Notes: generated by a model from the sequence alone, not told the origin. 64,000 bases of DNA from JACCTH01 sp035253825 (GCA_035253825.1 DATFBM010000044.1:42470-106469), one strand, 5' to 3'. Shown: positions 1 to 9,992, numbered from the stretch's first letter. Translations and numbers: made by a program.

Positions 1-3000
1 CATTGTCGTTGGCGATCACGTTGATCCAAGGAGCCGGAGTCCACTGACCTTCGCCGAGAATCACGACGTACTCGGAAGCTCCCTCGGAAAACCCACCGAG
101 GCCGTTGCGAAACTCGAGGTCAATCCGGGGTTGTGGTCCTCCCGGTGATGGTGTTGGCGGCGCCTTGCGTCTCGAGGTCGCGGCAACCGGAGGCCGGGGG
201 CGGCGGGCGAGTTGGTCGGCCAACGTCCCGTGGTGGCTCAACACGATCGCGCGGGCGGTCGCCTGCAGCAGCTTGCGGTCCGCGGCATCGAGAAGGTCGC
301 CGCGAAAGAGGAAGACCCCCCCGTCGGGCTCGGGGCCGATGCCCCGCCCGGTGGTTCGCACCACCTCTTCGATGGTGGCATGGAGGTCGGCCACATAGGA
401 GCCGGGCTTCTCGTTGATGATCACCAGGTCTGCAGCCAGTCCTTTGGCCCGCCAGTATTCCTGGGCTCGGAGGAGGTCGCGGACGATTCCCCTGTCCTCG
501 GGTTGATCGATTCGGAGCAGGACCACGGGAAGATCTCCCGAGATGCTGTGGCGCCAGAGCGCCGGCTGGCCACCGATGGCCGCCGCCAGGGTTGCCGAAG
601 GTGCGCGCATCGACGGGTCGACGTAGATCAGCCGCTGGGCGAGTTGTTGGAAGAGGTGAGCCTGTTCCGGAGTGACGCCGAGATGGTGCAATCGGACCTG
701 GGCCTGCGTCCAAGACCCCGTCAAACTCTGTTCGAACGCCCCCGGATCCGAGAACTTGTCGACCAGATCGAGCGCCTCCGCCCGGGAGGTCGCCATCACG
801 GTGCTGAAGGTGAGGTGAACGGTTTCCCCCGGCGGCACCCGAACCCGACGTCGCAGACTCAAGACCGGGTCAAGCACCCGTCCCACCGAGTTCGACAGGG
901 GACGATCGAGGGCGGCGGCCTCGTGGATCCGCCGTCCCCGGCCCAGAAAGCGAGCCCGGTCGGTCTCGAATTGAAGACCGCCTACAACTTCACCTTTGAT
1001 CGCCACTACCTGACCCGCCCAATAGGTTTCGTCACCAGCCGCTCGTGGTCGGCGATGGGCCAGGAGGGCATCGTGGCTGCCCACCGCCTCGGTTTGCACG
1101 AATAGGTTGGAAAAGGCCGGATGGGAGTCATCCGAGGACTGCGGTGCCAGCACCAATTCGGCATAAGAGGTGACTTCGACCTCTCGGGATGCGTTGTCGA
1201 GGTTGGTAAGGGTGAGGCGACGTACCTCTACCTCATCTTCGGCTGAGACCACCACCTCGAGAGTCGATCGCAGCGTTCCGTCACGCCGGCTGATTTCCGC
1301 CTTCCCCTCGGAAAACTCGACCTGATACGACTGGGGATTGACCCGGATGGGCTGATAACCGGCCGACCAGATCGCGTCGCTCAGGTCATCACGGATGAAA
1401 ATGAACGTGCCGTAGTTGTCGAGGGTCAGGTCCTCTCGCCAGCGCGTCACCGCCACACCGCCGAGCTTGCTGTATCCCGAGCCACTGTCGGTGATCATCA
1501 CCGAGTAGCGACCGTTCGAGAGCAGATGCGTCTCCGGTATCGCTCCATTCGGCAACCCGAGGTGTCGAACCGCCCCCTCGGCCTCCGTCCGCGGGTGAGC
1601 GGCCAGTGCCACCTCCTCGGCCCGCGGTCGAGCGACTTCGACGTCGCGAGGCACTCGTTCGTGCAGCAATAATTCGGCAGCCCGCACCGCCGGATCGGTG
1701 TGAAAGAGCTGGCGAATGACGCCACCGAAAACGACGTTGGCCAAGGCGATGATCGACATCGCTTGGTGATGTCCCATGTGGGCCTTCACGGTCACCCATT
1801 CCTCGTCTTCGGGGACTCGCGACGGCGTGAAGTCCACGGACTCGTAAAACCCATAGCGACCGAGCGCCCCCATGGTCGCCAGCCGCTCGAGATTCTGCAG
1901 CGCTCGACGAGGATCGATCATCGCCGCCAGCATCGACGCGTAGGGAGCTACCACCAGGTCCTCTGAGAGTCCGCGCTCGAAGCCCAGGCCGGGCACTCCA
2001 AAGGCCGAATATTGATAGGTGAGCTGGAGGTCGCGAGCGGCAAAAGCGGCTTCGGAGATCCCCCAAGGCACACCTCGCTCCCGACCGTATTCGATTTGAC
2101 GCCGCACCACTGCCCGGTAGGTCATGTCAAGCACGCTGTCGGTTGGTGAGTCCATTACCAAGAGCGGCATGAGGTACTCGAACATGGAGCCCGACCAAGA
2201 GATCAGGGCAGCATCCGCGCCAACCGGAGTCATCGAACGATTGAGGAGAAACCAGTGCGACGGAGGAAGGTCACCTTTGGCGATTCCGATAAAGCTGGCT
2301 AATCGAGCCTCCGAGGCGAGGAGGTCGTAATGGCTTTGATCGAGTGCTCCGTCGCTCAGCCGGTAACCAACCGAAAGCAACTTGTTCTGCTGGTCCATCA
2401 GGAACCCGAAGTCCATTCCGGTGGCCATCTCTACGGCCCAAGCCGATATCGAATGCAGTCGAGTCCCAATCTCCTCAGCGCTGACGTCTTGATCGAGTTC
2501 GTGGCTATCGACGAGCCTCTGGAGCGCCGTCGCCCACTCCAAGAGCTCTCCCGTCTCGATCCCTGCCCCTAGGGTCTGGACGATGTCAACGACGTTGTCG
2601 GCGGCTGCGGCGACCGTGACTAGCCGATTGCTATCCGACTCGCTGGCCGCCAAGAGGTCGATCAGGGCCTGATCGAGATCACGGGGGGAGACGAACTCGG
2701 TGTCGAGGCGATCGACCATTTGATCGGCCGTCTGACGGATCAGAAGGGCGAGGTCGCGGACTTCAAGGGCCAGATCCGAGGGGCGCCCAACGAGGCGCAG
2801 GCAGCCCTGAGAAAGCGCTAATAGATGTCCGGCCAGGTTGCCGGAATCAACCGAGGAGATGTAACGAGGATGTAGTGGCTCGAGGGTGCGGGTGTCGTAC
2901 CAGTTGAGGAAGTGGCCTCCGTGGCGCTCGAGACGGAACATGGCTGCCATCGTCTGCTCCCACCGAGTGATGGCCTCCACGGTGCCGATCCAGCCGAATT

Positions 3001-6000
3001 CCCTGGCCGATAACACCGAGAGGAGATAGAGGCCCAGGTTGGTGGGCGAGGTCCGATGGGCGATCGCCGCCGGCTCCTCCTGGAAGTTGTCTGGCGGCAG
3101 ATAATTGTCCTCGGCCGTCACAAAGCGCTCGAAGTAGCTCCAGGTTTTCCGGGCGAGCAACCGGAATGCCTCCACCTCGGATACCTCGAGTGGTGCCGTC
3201 GGGGCGGGCCGCCTGGTCTTGCTCGCCTCATGGGCCAAATATGGAGCAGCCACCCAGGCCGCAGCCAGCGGTGTCGCCACCCAAAGCGCAACGGGCTTGG
3301 CCAAGGCCGCGGCCGCAATGGCCGCCAGCCCCAGAAGCGCCGGCGGGGCCATCCGCTTTTGGAATTCGGCGAGTTCAAGACCAAAACGACGCTCAGCCTC
3401 TTCCGAGGTCATCCAGCGGAGCAGATGTCGTTTCGAGACCAGCATCCGCCAAAGGGTGGTGAGAATCGCATCCGCCATCACCAGCGCCTGATAGGCCAGG
3501 AACGAAATCTGGAGCCCGATCCGACCGAGAACCCGACCGGTATCTTCCAACCAGCGCTGGAATCTGATCGCTCCCGGTGTGGTGGTTCGGCGTGGGACCA
3601 ATCGTTCGAGCAGGGGAAGCATGGCCGGAAAGGCCAATGCAGCGATAACAAGAATCACCGGTGACCAGAGAGGAACGGCGGGAATGACGCAGGCGGCCAA
3701 CAGGAGGGCAAACGAAGCCGGCCCGTTCAGACTGCGACGCAGATTGTCGATCATCTTCAGGCGAGCGACGGCATCGAGGGCCCCTCTTCTTCCGAGGATC
3801 CAGGGCAGAAGTTGCCAGTCGCCCCTCACCCACCGATGCTGGCGCTGGATCGCCACTTCGTAGTGACTGGGAAACTCCTCGAAGACCTCGACGTTGGTAA
3901 CCAGGCCGGCGCGGGCGAAGCTGCCCTCGAACAGGTCATGTGAGAGCAATGCGTTATCCGGCACCCTCCCGGCCAGGGACGCTTCGAAGGCATCGATGTC
4001 ATAGATGCCCTTCCCGGCGTAGGAGCCCTCGGAGAAGAGGTCCTGGTAAACGTCACTCACCGCTGCTGCGTAGGGATCGACCCCAGCCGGCGGTGAAAAT
4101 GCCTGCTGATAGAAGGAGGTGCTCTCCGTACTGAGAAAGGGCGTCACCCTGGGCTGCAAAACCCCGTAACCATCTGTTACCCGTCCCAGGGCGGGTGAGA
4201 AAACCGGCTGATTGAGGGGATGGGCAATGGTGGCCACGAGCCGGGTGGCAGCTTCGGGAGGCAACCGAGAGTCAGCGTCGAGGGTGATGACGTAACGAAC
4301 TCCTTGCGGGGGCACGGTCTCGGGCAAGAACGTGGTGTCGGTCGCCCCGCGCAACAAGCGATTGAGCTCGTGGAGTTTTCCTCGTTTTCTCTCCCAGCCC
4401 ATGTGTTGACCCTCACTGGGGTTGAAGAGCCGGTGACGCTGAAAGAGATAGAAGCGAGGTTCACCTGCCAGCGGATGCCGCTCATTGAGGCGGGCAATCC
4501 CCGACGCGGCCAAAGCGAAAAGCTCGTTGTCGGAAGCGTGGTCGGCGTTCTCGGAGTCGCGGTAGTCGGAGACAAGCGCAAATCGGAACTCACCCTCGGG
4601 ATTGGCCAGGTAATGAACCTCAAGCCGGTCAACAAGTTCGTCGACCTGTCCGGCCCGAGTCAGCATTACCGGGATGGCCACCATGGTCTTCGATTCCGCA
4701 TCGGGGCCTTCGGCCAGATCGAGCGCTGGGAGCATCCCCGGTCGAACGAAGCCGGTAACAAGTCGATTGACGACACTGACAGCGAGGTCGGTGGCCGGGA
4801 AGAAGCCGATAAGGCCGACCAGCAAGGCCAGCCAAGCTCCTCCCGCCTCGAGCGTTCTGACGAATGGAACCGCCAGGAAAACCAGGGCCAGCGAAAGGAT
4901 CGATCCCCAGTAGACCGCCGCTGCTGATCGCTTGAGGCCGCGGCGAAGATATTGCGTCCACGATGGCCGAAAGGCGATGGCGGATTCCAGTTCCGGGCGG
5001 CCGCGGTCTAACAAGAAGAATCCGGGATCCGCCTCCCGGCTCCGGCGCGGGCGTTGACGAGCGAGATCCGACGCCGTGCGGGCGATCTCAAGCTGGGTGT
5101 GATGCGAGCCTTTTGAAAGCTCCTCGACCACGTGGCGATAGAGATCGCGAGTGGCAAAGCTCATGCTTTTGAAGGCGGTGCCCTCCGCGAAGGTGGCGTC
5201 GACCAGGCTCACCCTTTCGACGAATTCGGACCACTCGAACGAGGAGATCTGGCGAAGGCTGGTGACGACGTTGCGCACGGTCACGTTTGTCGCCGCCTGC
5301 CGCTGCTGAGCTTCGGTGACGAGCTCGTCGGGGCTTTGGCCCAGACCGGCGAGATGGTCGAGCAGCCAGCTCAATCCAGCCGTGGTCTCCGGATCACGGT
5401 CGCGCAGCCGTTGCAGGAGCTGGACAGCCATCGCTCGTGGAATTCGTTCCATCCTGCCCAGCTGCCGGAGGCCATCCTCGGGAAAGCGCCCACCAACCTC
5501 AAGGAGAGAATCGGCAATCTGATCAGCTACCCGGCGCTGGCCCCTTGCCCGGATAATGATCTCGGCGAGCCGTCGCAGGTTCTCGATCATCACCAGGCGG
5601 ATGGCGATTGGCATCGCCCAAAGCTCGCCGATGGTGAGAGGCTCTTCCTCCTGAAATGCAGCAACGAAGCGTTCGAGGGTTTGGGGCTCGAAGCGGCTGT
5701 CGTGATGGGCCACATAAGCCCATGCGATCTCGTAGATGCGTGGATAGCCGGCCAGATGGCCGTTCTCAACCTTTGGAAGTTCGCGGTAGTAAGAAGCCGG
5801 CAGGGTCTTGCGCACCGCTGCCAGCTGCGCTTCGACCAAGTGGAAGTTGTCCACCAGCCATTCCGCCGCGGGGGTGAGCATGCTCTCCTCGCGGATTGCC
5901 TGGGCGAGCTCTCGATAAGCAGCGAGGAGAACCTGACCGTTTTCCGTCAGGCGCCTCGAGATCAGGCGGAACCTTCCTGGCGCCGCGCTCAGCTCCTGGG

Positions 6001-6106
6001 TCTTGGCGAGGCTGCGGGCATGTTCTTCCAGCCTCTCGACGCTGAATAGCTCCGCACGGATCGGTTCTCCGGCCGGCTCGGCCGGCGATTCCCATGGCCA
6101 GCGCAC
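1..6106 (-). CDS. ndvB: Cyclic beta-1,2-glucan synthase (NdvB/Cgs-like), 3' end beyond window
   Basis: An open frame runs from a GTG at 6106 to the left edge, about 2035 codons with no stop, so the gene is partial. Family members (about 2800 residues) are membrane enzymes that polymerise, cyclise and size-trim beta-1,2-glucan. The N-terminal part contains IRAELFSVERLEEHARS. Membrane segments lie near residues 397-436, 780-830 and 905-945. A GT84 domain follows with ITLDADSRLP (DAD at 610-612) and HRWVRGDWQ near 760. The cyclisation domain (GH189, formerly glycoamylase-like) starts near 985 and carries WGISEAAFAARDL at 1348. A GH94 beta-sandwich begins near 1530. The last visible motif is GEGQWTPAPWINVIAN, the start of the GH94 core, so the catalytic Asp of that domain lies off the edge. 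No convincing ribosome site precedes the GTG, so the start is approximate. Family and domain order are confident; the glucan linkage is inferred from the family. Confidence 0.88.
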   Translation of the reverse strand, partial: MRWPWESPAEPAGEPIRAELFSVERLEEHARSLAKTQELSAAPGRFRLISRRLTENGQVLLAAYRELAQAIREESMLTPAAEWLVDNFHLVEAQLAAVRKTLPASYYRELPKVENGHLAGYPRIYEIAWAYVAHHDSRFEPQTLERFVAAFQEEEPLTIGELWAMPIAIRLVMIENLRRLAEIIIRARGQRRVADQIADSLLEVGGRFPEDGLRQLGRMERIPRAMAVQLLQRLRDRDPETTAGLSWLLDHLAGLGQSPDELVTEAQQRQAATNVTVRNVVTSLRQISSFEWSEFVERVSLVDATFAEGTAFKSMSFATRDLYRHVVEELSKGSHHTQLEIARTASDLARQRPRRSREADPGFFLLDRGRPELESAIAFRPSWTQYLRRGLKRSAAAVYWGSILSLALVFLAVPFVRTLEAGGAWLALLVGLIGFFPATDLAVSVVNRLVTGFVRPGMLPALDLAEGPDAESKTMVAIPVMLTRAGQVDELVDRLEVHYLANPEGEFRFALVSDYRDSENADHASDNELFALAASGIARLNERHPLAGEPRFYLFQRHRLFNPSEGQHMGWERKRGKLHELNRLLRGATDTTFLPETVPPQGVRYVITLDADSRLPPEAATRLVATIAHPLNQPVFSPALGRVTDGYGVLQPRVTPFLSTESTSFYQQAFSPPAGVDPYAAAVSDVYQDLFSEGSYAGKGIYDIDAFEASLAGRVPDNALLSHDLFEGSFARAGLVTNVEVFEEFPSHYEVAIQRQHRWVRGDWQLLPWILGRRGALDAVARLKMIDNLRRSLNGPASFALLLAACVIPAVPLWSPVILVIAALAFPAMLPLLERLVPRRTTTPGAIRFQRWLEDTGRVLGRIGLQISFLAYQALVMADAILTTLWRMLVSKRHLLRWMTSEEAERRFGLELAEFQKRMAPPALLGLAAIAAAALAKPVALWVATPLAAAWVAAPYLAHEASKTRRPAPTAPLEVSEVEAFRLLARKTWSYFERFVTAEDNYLPPDNFQEEPAAIAHRTSPTNLGLYLLSVLSAREFGWIGTVEAITRWEQTMAAMFRLERHGGHFLNWYDTRTLEPLHPRYISSVDSGNLAGHLLALSQGCLRLVGRPSDLALEVRDLALLIRQTADQMVDRLDTEFVSPRDLDQALIDLLAASESDSNRLVTVAAAADNVVDIVQTLGAGIETGELLEWATALQRLVDSHELDQDVSAEEIGTRLHSISAWAVEMATGMDFGFLMDQQNKLLSVGYRLSDGALDQSHYDLLASEARLASFIGIAKGDLPPSHWFLLNRSMTPVGADAALISWSGSMFEYLMPLLVMDSPTDSVLDMTYRAVVRRQIEYGRERGVPWGISEAAFAARDLQLTYQYSAFGVPGLGFERGLSEDLVVAPYASMLAAMIDPRRALQNLERLATMGALGRYGFYESVDFTPSRVPEDEEWVTVKAHMGHHQAMSIIALANVVFGGVIRQLFHTDPAVRAAELLLHERVPRDVEVARPRAEEVALAAHPRTEAEGAVRHLGLPNGAIPETHLLSNGRYSVMITDSGSGYSKLGGVAVTRWREDLTLDNYGTFIFIRDDLSDAIWSAGYQPIRVNPQSYQVEFSEGKAEISRRDGTLRSTLEVVVSAEDEVEVRRLTLTNLDNASREVEVTSYAELVLAPQSSDDSHPAFSNLFVQTEAVGSHDALLAHRRPRAAGDETYWAGQVVAIKGEVVGGLQFETDRARFLGRGRRIHEAAALDRPLSNSVGRVLDPVLSLRRRVRVPPGETVHLTFSTVMATSRAEALDLVDKFSDPGAFEQSLTGSWTQAQVRLHHLGVTPEQAHLFQQLAQRLIYVDPSMRAPSATLAAAIGGQPALWRHSISGDLPVVLLRIDQPEDRGIVRDLLRAQEYWRAKGLAADLVIINEKPGSYVADLHATIEEVVRTTGRGIGPEPDGGVFLFRGDLLDAADRKLLQATARAIVLSHHGTLADQLARRPRPPVAATSRRKAPPTPSPGGPQPRIDLEFRNGLGGFSEGASEYVVILGEGQWTPAPWINVIANDN

Positions 6107-6151
6107 GAAACTCAGAATAAGGGGGCTACCGCCCGGTCCTAACGTGGGTCG

Positions 6152-6571
6152 ATGGACGCGGCCATCAAAGCGGCCCTAGATCGGGGCGGAATCGTCGACA
6201 TCAGCACGGTCGGGGCCCGAACGGGGAAGAACAGGCGGATCGAGATCTATCTGCATCAATTCGATGGCCGCTACTACATCACCGGACGGCCCGGGCGTCG
6301 ACGAGACTGGCTCGCCAATCTCATCGCCAACCCGCATTTCACGGTGCACTTAAAACGCGGATTACTGGCGGACGTTCCTGCCGTGGCGGCGGAGATCACC
6401 GACCCGGTTGAGCGCGAGCGCGTTATCTACCGCGCCCGAACGGAGAGCTGGAACGCGAGCCCCGATGATGCCCGAAAGGACATGGACTTCTGGGTGAAGA
6501 CGTCTCCGCTGGTCGTCCTGGAGCCGACCGGACTAGGCGATGCCCACCGCCCGGAGGCCGACTTCCAGTAA
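6152..6571 (+). CDS. Deazaflavin-dependent nitroreductase family protein (DUF385)
   Basis: A 139-residue protein with the compact split-barrel fold expected of the F420-binding Ddn/DUF385 family. GARTGKNRRIEIY near the N-terminus is followed by GRYYITGRPGRRRDWLANL and NPHFTVHLKRG, which match the family pattern of a GxxTGxxRxxxL strand and a W-x-x-N-L segment. Members are F420H2- or flavin-dependent reductases, or have no known substrate; none can be named here. It lies divergent from the glucan synthase and converges on aroB, its last 39 bases overlapping the aroB 3' end. Family assignment is good, function open. Confidence 0.78.
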   Translation: MDAAIKAALDRGGIVDISTVGARTGKNRRIEIYLHQFDGRYYITGRPGRRRDWLANLIANPHFTVHLKRGLLADVPAVAAEITDPVERERVIYRARTESWNASPDDARKDMDFWVKTSPLVVLEPTGLGDAHRPEADFQ

Positions 6572-7561
6572 ATCGGAGCTGACCGCTTCCACCACCGGGG
6601 ATCCCGGAGCTTTGAGGAGGACCATTCTGACTCCGGCGTTGGATCGCTTCTTGTCGCGAGCGATCAGCTCCAAGGCCGAGTCGAGGGAAACTCCCGCGGC
6701 CGCCACTGGCAGTCCGAGCCTGAAGATCGTCTCGATGAGTTGGCGATGGTCAAAGCCAAAGCGGGCGTTGGAAACGGTCGCCGCCGCCACCATCCCCACC
6801 GCCACCGCCAGGCCGTGGGGCATGGGAGCGAGGATCTCCACGGCATGCCCCACCGTGTGACCGAAATTGAGAATCGCCCGCCGATCGCTTTCGCGGAAGT
6901 CAGCCTCGACCGTGGCCGCCTTCACCTTTACCGCCCGCTCTACCACCTCGCCGAGCGACAGGTCCTGACCGCTCGAAGCCAACATTTCGACCAAGTATGG
7001 GTCGCCGACATATCCGGCCTTCAAGGCCTCCGCCAACCCTTCCAGGCGCAGGGAGGGCGGCAGCGTTTCCAGAAGGTCGAGGTTGATGAGGACTCGGCTG
7101 GGGAGGTGAAAGGAACCGATCAGGTTCTTGCCGGCGAAGTTGATTCCGGTCTTGCCCCCGATGGCCGCATCGACCGCCCCCAACAGAGTCGTTGGGTAAA
7201 AGACCGCTTCGATACCGCGAAGCCAGGTGGCGGCAACAAATCCGGCCAAGTCGGTGGCAGCCCCTCCGCCCACGGCGAGGATCGTGTCGTGACGGCCAAG
7301 GCCGAGTTCGGCCAGCCATTCGTAGACGCGGCTCACGACGATGAGTGATTTCGCCTCCTCCCGGTCGGGAAGCACAAACTGATCGGTGGCCCCGCTTCGG
7401 GCCGCGGCATCAGCAGCCGGCCGTGAGGCTCCAGGCGAGAGCAATACCACCGTTCGTTCCCGCGTCTCTCTCGGTGGCAAGAGGGGCTCGGGAAGTCCGT
7501 GGCCGATGATGATCTCTGAGGCCTGCTCGGCAACCGTGGGCGTGATCGTCAGTCGTGCCAC
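6533..7561 (-). CDS. aroB: 3-dehydroquinate synthase
   Basis: AroB converts DAHP to 3-dehydroquinate, the second step of the shikimate pathway, using NAD and a divalent metal. The 342-residue protein has normal length. It carries the NAD-binding VGGGAATDLAGFVAATW, the substrate-loop segment YPTTLLGAVDAAIGGKTGIN, the EGLAEALKAGY segment and the metal-ligand motif NFGHTVGHAVE. Its start overlaps the aroK 3' end by 13 bases, so the two are probably co-translated. The order aroC-aroK-aroB matches many actinobacteria. The 3' end overlaps the convergent DUF385 gene. Confidence 0.97.
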   Translation of the reverse strand: MARLTITPTVAEQASEIIIGHGLPEPLLPPRETRERTVVLLSPGASRPAADAAARSGATDQFVLPDREEAKSLIVVSRVYEWLAELGLGRHDTILAVGGGAATDLAGFVAATWLRGIEAVFYPTTLLGAVDAAIGGKTGINFAGKNLIGSFHLPSRVLINLDLLETLPPSLRLEGLAEALKAGYVGDPYLVEMLASSGQDLSLGEVVERAVKVKAATVEADFRESDRRAILNFGHTVGHAVEILAPMPHGLAVAVGMVAAATVSNARFGFDHRQLIETIFRLGLPVAAAGVSLDSALELIARDKKRSNAGVRMVLLKAPGSPVVEAVSSDLLEVGLRAVGIA

Positions 7562-8061
7562 AGCGCCTCCACCAGGTCGGCCGCTTCTACCGGAGACAGC
7601 AAGTCGGTGCTGATGGCGAAGTCGGCAGCGGCTCTATACGCCTCCTGGCGGTCGTTGAGAATTCCTCGGAGCGACGCTTCGACGTCGTCGTCGAAGATCA
7701 GGGGTCGATTGGTCCCCTTGCTCTCGGCGGCGATGCGAGCAGCCAGCGTCGCCGGCTCGGCCTGGAGCCAGAAGATCAGCCCGGTGCGCCGCATCGTGTC
7801 CACGTTCTGAGATCGCAGCACTGCCCCTCCCCCGGTGGCCACCACGGCACCGGGATGGGACGAAACCAACGCCACCGCTTCAGATTCCCGGATTCTGAAT
7901 CCTGCCTCGCCCTCGGTGGCGAAAAGCTCGGTGATATCGCGGCCGGAGGCCTCCATCACTACGTCGTCGGTATCGATGAAGTTCCAGCCTTTGCGCTCGG
8001 CAATGATCTTTCCCAGGGTCGACTTGCCCGCCCCCATCATCCCAATCAGCCAGAGAGGCAT
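7549..8061 (-). CDS. aroK: Shikimate kinase
   Basis: A 170-residue P-loop kinase that phosphorylates shikimate at the 3-hydroxyl. Walker A is GMMGAGKS at residues 7-14. The substrate-binding Asp lies in FIDTDDVV, and the conserved ATGGGAVL segment is near residue 75. The lid follows, with an Arg in GTNRPLIF. It sits 3 bases after the aroC stop and overlaps aroB by 13 bases, so aroC, aroK and aroB look like one transcription unit. Confidence 0.96.
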   Translation of the reverse strand: MPLWLIGMMGAGKSTLGKIIAERKGWNFIDTDDVVMEASGRDITELFATEGEAGFRIRESEAVALVSSHPGAVVATGGGAVLRSQNVDTMRRTGLIFWLQAEPATLAARIAAESKGTNRPLIFDDDVEASLRGILNDRQEAYRAAADFAISTDLLSPVEAADLVEALWHD

Positions 8062-8064
8062 GGG

Positions 8065-9234
8065 TTAGAACGCGGCGAGGCGGGATTTGTGGCTAAGCGC
8101 CGCGGCGCGAAAGTCATCCACGGTGTCCCCCCCGAAAACTCGTTGGCATTCCTGCGCCAGGACGATCGCAACCATCTGCTCAGCGACGACTCCCGCCGCC
8201 GGTACAGCACAGGTGTCGGATCGCTCATAGAAGGCGCGTTCGGATTGGCGACTGACGACATCCACGGTCTCCAGCCCCTTCAGCACAGTCGAAATGGGCT
8301 TCATCGCCGCCCGCACTCTGAGCAGCCCCCCGACCGTCATTCCTCCCTCGGTACCGCCGGCGCGGTTGGTCCTGCGCTTGAATCCCTCGTCGTAATAGAT
8401 CTCGTCATGGGCCTCGGTGCCGCGGCGGCGAGCGGTTTCCAGCCCATCCCCGATCTCGACTGCCTTGATGGCGTGTATGGACATCAGGGCCCCGGCCAGC
8501 AAGCCATCGATTCGTCGGTCCCAATGGACATGACTACCAAGCCCGGCAGGGGTGTTGTAGGCCAGAACCTCGACCACGCCCCCGACCGTATCGCGGTCGG
8601 CTCTGGCAGCTTCGATCTCACCGATCATGGCGGCGCCGGCTTCGGGGTTGAAACAGCGAACCTCCGAGGCGTCGATTTGCTCCAGGTCCGACGGGATAGG
8701 CAGTGGCGACTTAGGGGCGGTCACCTTGCCGATTGCCACTACGTGGGAAAGGACTTCGACCTCGATGGTTCGGAGAAGCTGTTTGGCCAGGTAGCCCACC
8801 ACGGTGCGGGCGGCGGTCTCGCGGGCTGAGGCTCGTTCGAGGATGTCGCGAGCGTCCCGACGGTCGTACTTCATCATTCCCGCCAGATCGGCGTGTCCCG
8901 GTCGCGGGGCTGTCAGCTTCCGGCCGGTCTGGGTGTCCTCTTCGGGCTCCTCTTGCGGCTCGGGGCTCATGGCCCGCTGCCATCGGGGCCATTCGGTGTT
9001 GCGGATGATCACGGCCACCGGCGAGCCCAGAGTGGCGCCGTGTCGCACTCCGGCCAGAACCTCGAGCTCGTCCTTTTCAAGTTTCATGCGGGGACCGCGG
9101 CCGAACCCCAATCGCCGCCGCGCTAGTTCATGCTGGAGACCTTCGATGTCCACCTCGAGGCCAGCCGGCAGTCCCTCGATGGTGGCCACCAGGCCCGGGC
9201 CGTGTGATTCGCCAGCGGTCAGAAACCGGAGCAC
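8065..9234 (-). CDS. aroC: Chorismate synthase
   Basis: AroC makes chorismate from EPSP with reduced FMN, the last shared step for aromatic amino acids. The 389-residue protein starts MLRFLTAGESHGPGL, the N-terminal signature of the family. It contains RRLGFGRGPRMKLEKDE, the PRPGHADLAG signature, and GGTEGGMTVGG near residue 290. The start is the only sensible one, because the GESHG signature falls within the first ten residues. It is the first gene of the aroC-aroK-aroB run. Confidence 0.97.
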   Translation of the reverse strand: MLRFLTAGESHGPGLVATIEGLPAGLEVDIEGLQHELARRRLGFGRGPRMKLEKDELEVLAGVRHGATLGSPVAVIIRNTEWPRWQRAMSPEPQEEPEEDTQTGRKLTAPRPGHADLAGMMKYDRRDARDILERASARETAARTVVGYLAKQLLRTIEVEVLSHVVAIGKVTAPKSPLPIPSDLEQIDASEVRCFNPEAGAAMIGEIEAARADRDTVGGVVEVLAYNTPAGLGSHVHWDRRIDGLLAGALMSIHAIKAVEIGDGLETARRRGTEAHDEIYYDEGFKRRTNRAGGTEGGMTVGGLLRVRAAMKPISTVLKGLETVDVVSRQSERAFYERSDTCAVPAAGVVAEQMVAIVLAQECQRVFGGDTVDDFRAAALSHKSRLAAF

Positions 9235-9274
9235 CCGGCGATGGTAGAGATACCGGGTCTTGGTGCCGGAAGGA

Positions 9275-9952
9275 TCAGCTCAAGATGAAGGGAGTGGAAA
9301 TGATCGCTGTCCATGTTCCAAAGATGAGTGGAGGCCCGTAAGGAATGGCGGTCTTCCGGCTCCTGCCCATCGCCAGCAGGATCAGGGCCGGGATCCCTCC
9401 GAGGAGCGAGGTGATGAAAAGGGAGTAGGCGAGGGTGCGATAGGAATGGAAGCCGGCGAAGAAACCGAGCAGGAGCGCGAGCTTGACGTCACCAAATCCA
9501 AAACCCTCGCCCCGGGCTGCCAGATACACGAGAAGGAGGAGGGTGAAATAGCCGACCGCCCCGATGAAGGCCGGTCGCAACGACAGGGCTCGGCCTTCGA
9601 TGATCGCCGCTCCCATCAGCAGCAGCATGGCGATGGTTCCCCCGGGGTAGAGGAGGCGATTGGGAATCCGGAAGTGGTCGAGGTCGGTGACCACCAGCAT
9701 GGCGGTCAGTGAGACCATCACCAGATGGGCGGCCAGAACCGGGGTAAGCCCGAATGTGTTCGCCATCCCCCAGTATGCGAGCCCGACCAGGAGCGACGTT
9801 CCGAGCTCCCGCCATCGCCAGCCTCGCACCATGGCTTGAAGCCGGCCACTCCCTGCTGCCGTTCTGAATGGGCGATCGGCGCCGACCGCCACCGCCCAGC
9901 GATGGAGCACTGGGCCCTGGAGGAGTCCGAGCGCCGCGATCAGGAGAATCAC
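9275..9952 (-). CDS. Prepilin peptidase, A24 aspartic protease, without methylase domain
   Basis: A 225-residue polytopic membrane protein. The two catalytic Asp regions of type IV prepilin peptidases are visible: TDLDHFRIPNR near residue 90 and GFGFGDVKLALLLGF near 150, the GxGD motif. The N-terminal cysteine-containing methylase domain of PilD is absent; the first 80 residues have no Cys pair. This short form is known in actinobacteria, for example near aroC and aroE in mycobacteria. Its substrates would be type IV pilin-like precursors, but no pilin or pilus assembly gene is visible nearby. Confidence 0.85.
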   Translation of the reverse strand: MILLIAALGLLQGPVLHRWAVAVGADRPFRTAAGSGRLQAMVRGWRWRELGTSLLVGLAYWGMANTFGLTPVLAAHLVMVSLTAMLVVTDLDHFRIPNRLLYPGGTIAMLLLMGAAIIEGRALSLRPAFIGAVGYFTLLLLVYLAARGEGFGFGDVKLALLLGFFAGFHSYRTLAYSLFITSLLGGIPALILLAMGRSRKTAIPYGPPLIFGTWTAIISTPFILS

Positions 9953-9992
9953 GGAGCGAGACCTTACGGTCGGAAGGGACTGGCGGTAGCGC

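Noticed and set aside
212..1105. Plus-strand open frame of 297 codons
   Set aside because: It is antisense to the GH94 part of the glucan synthase; the minus-strand frame carries recognisable family motifs and this one does not.
5132..6049. Plus-strand open frame of 305 codons
   Set aside because: Antisense to the conserved N-terminal region of the glucan synthase; no recognisable domain.
7555..8829. Plus-strand open frame of 424 codons
   Set aside because: Antisense to aroK and aroC, both certain. High GC keeps the complementary frame free of stops.
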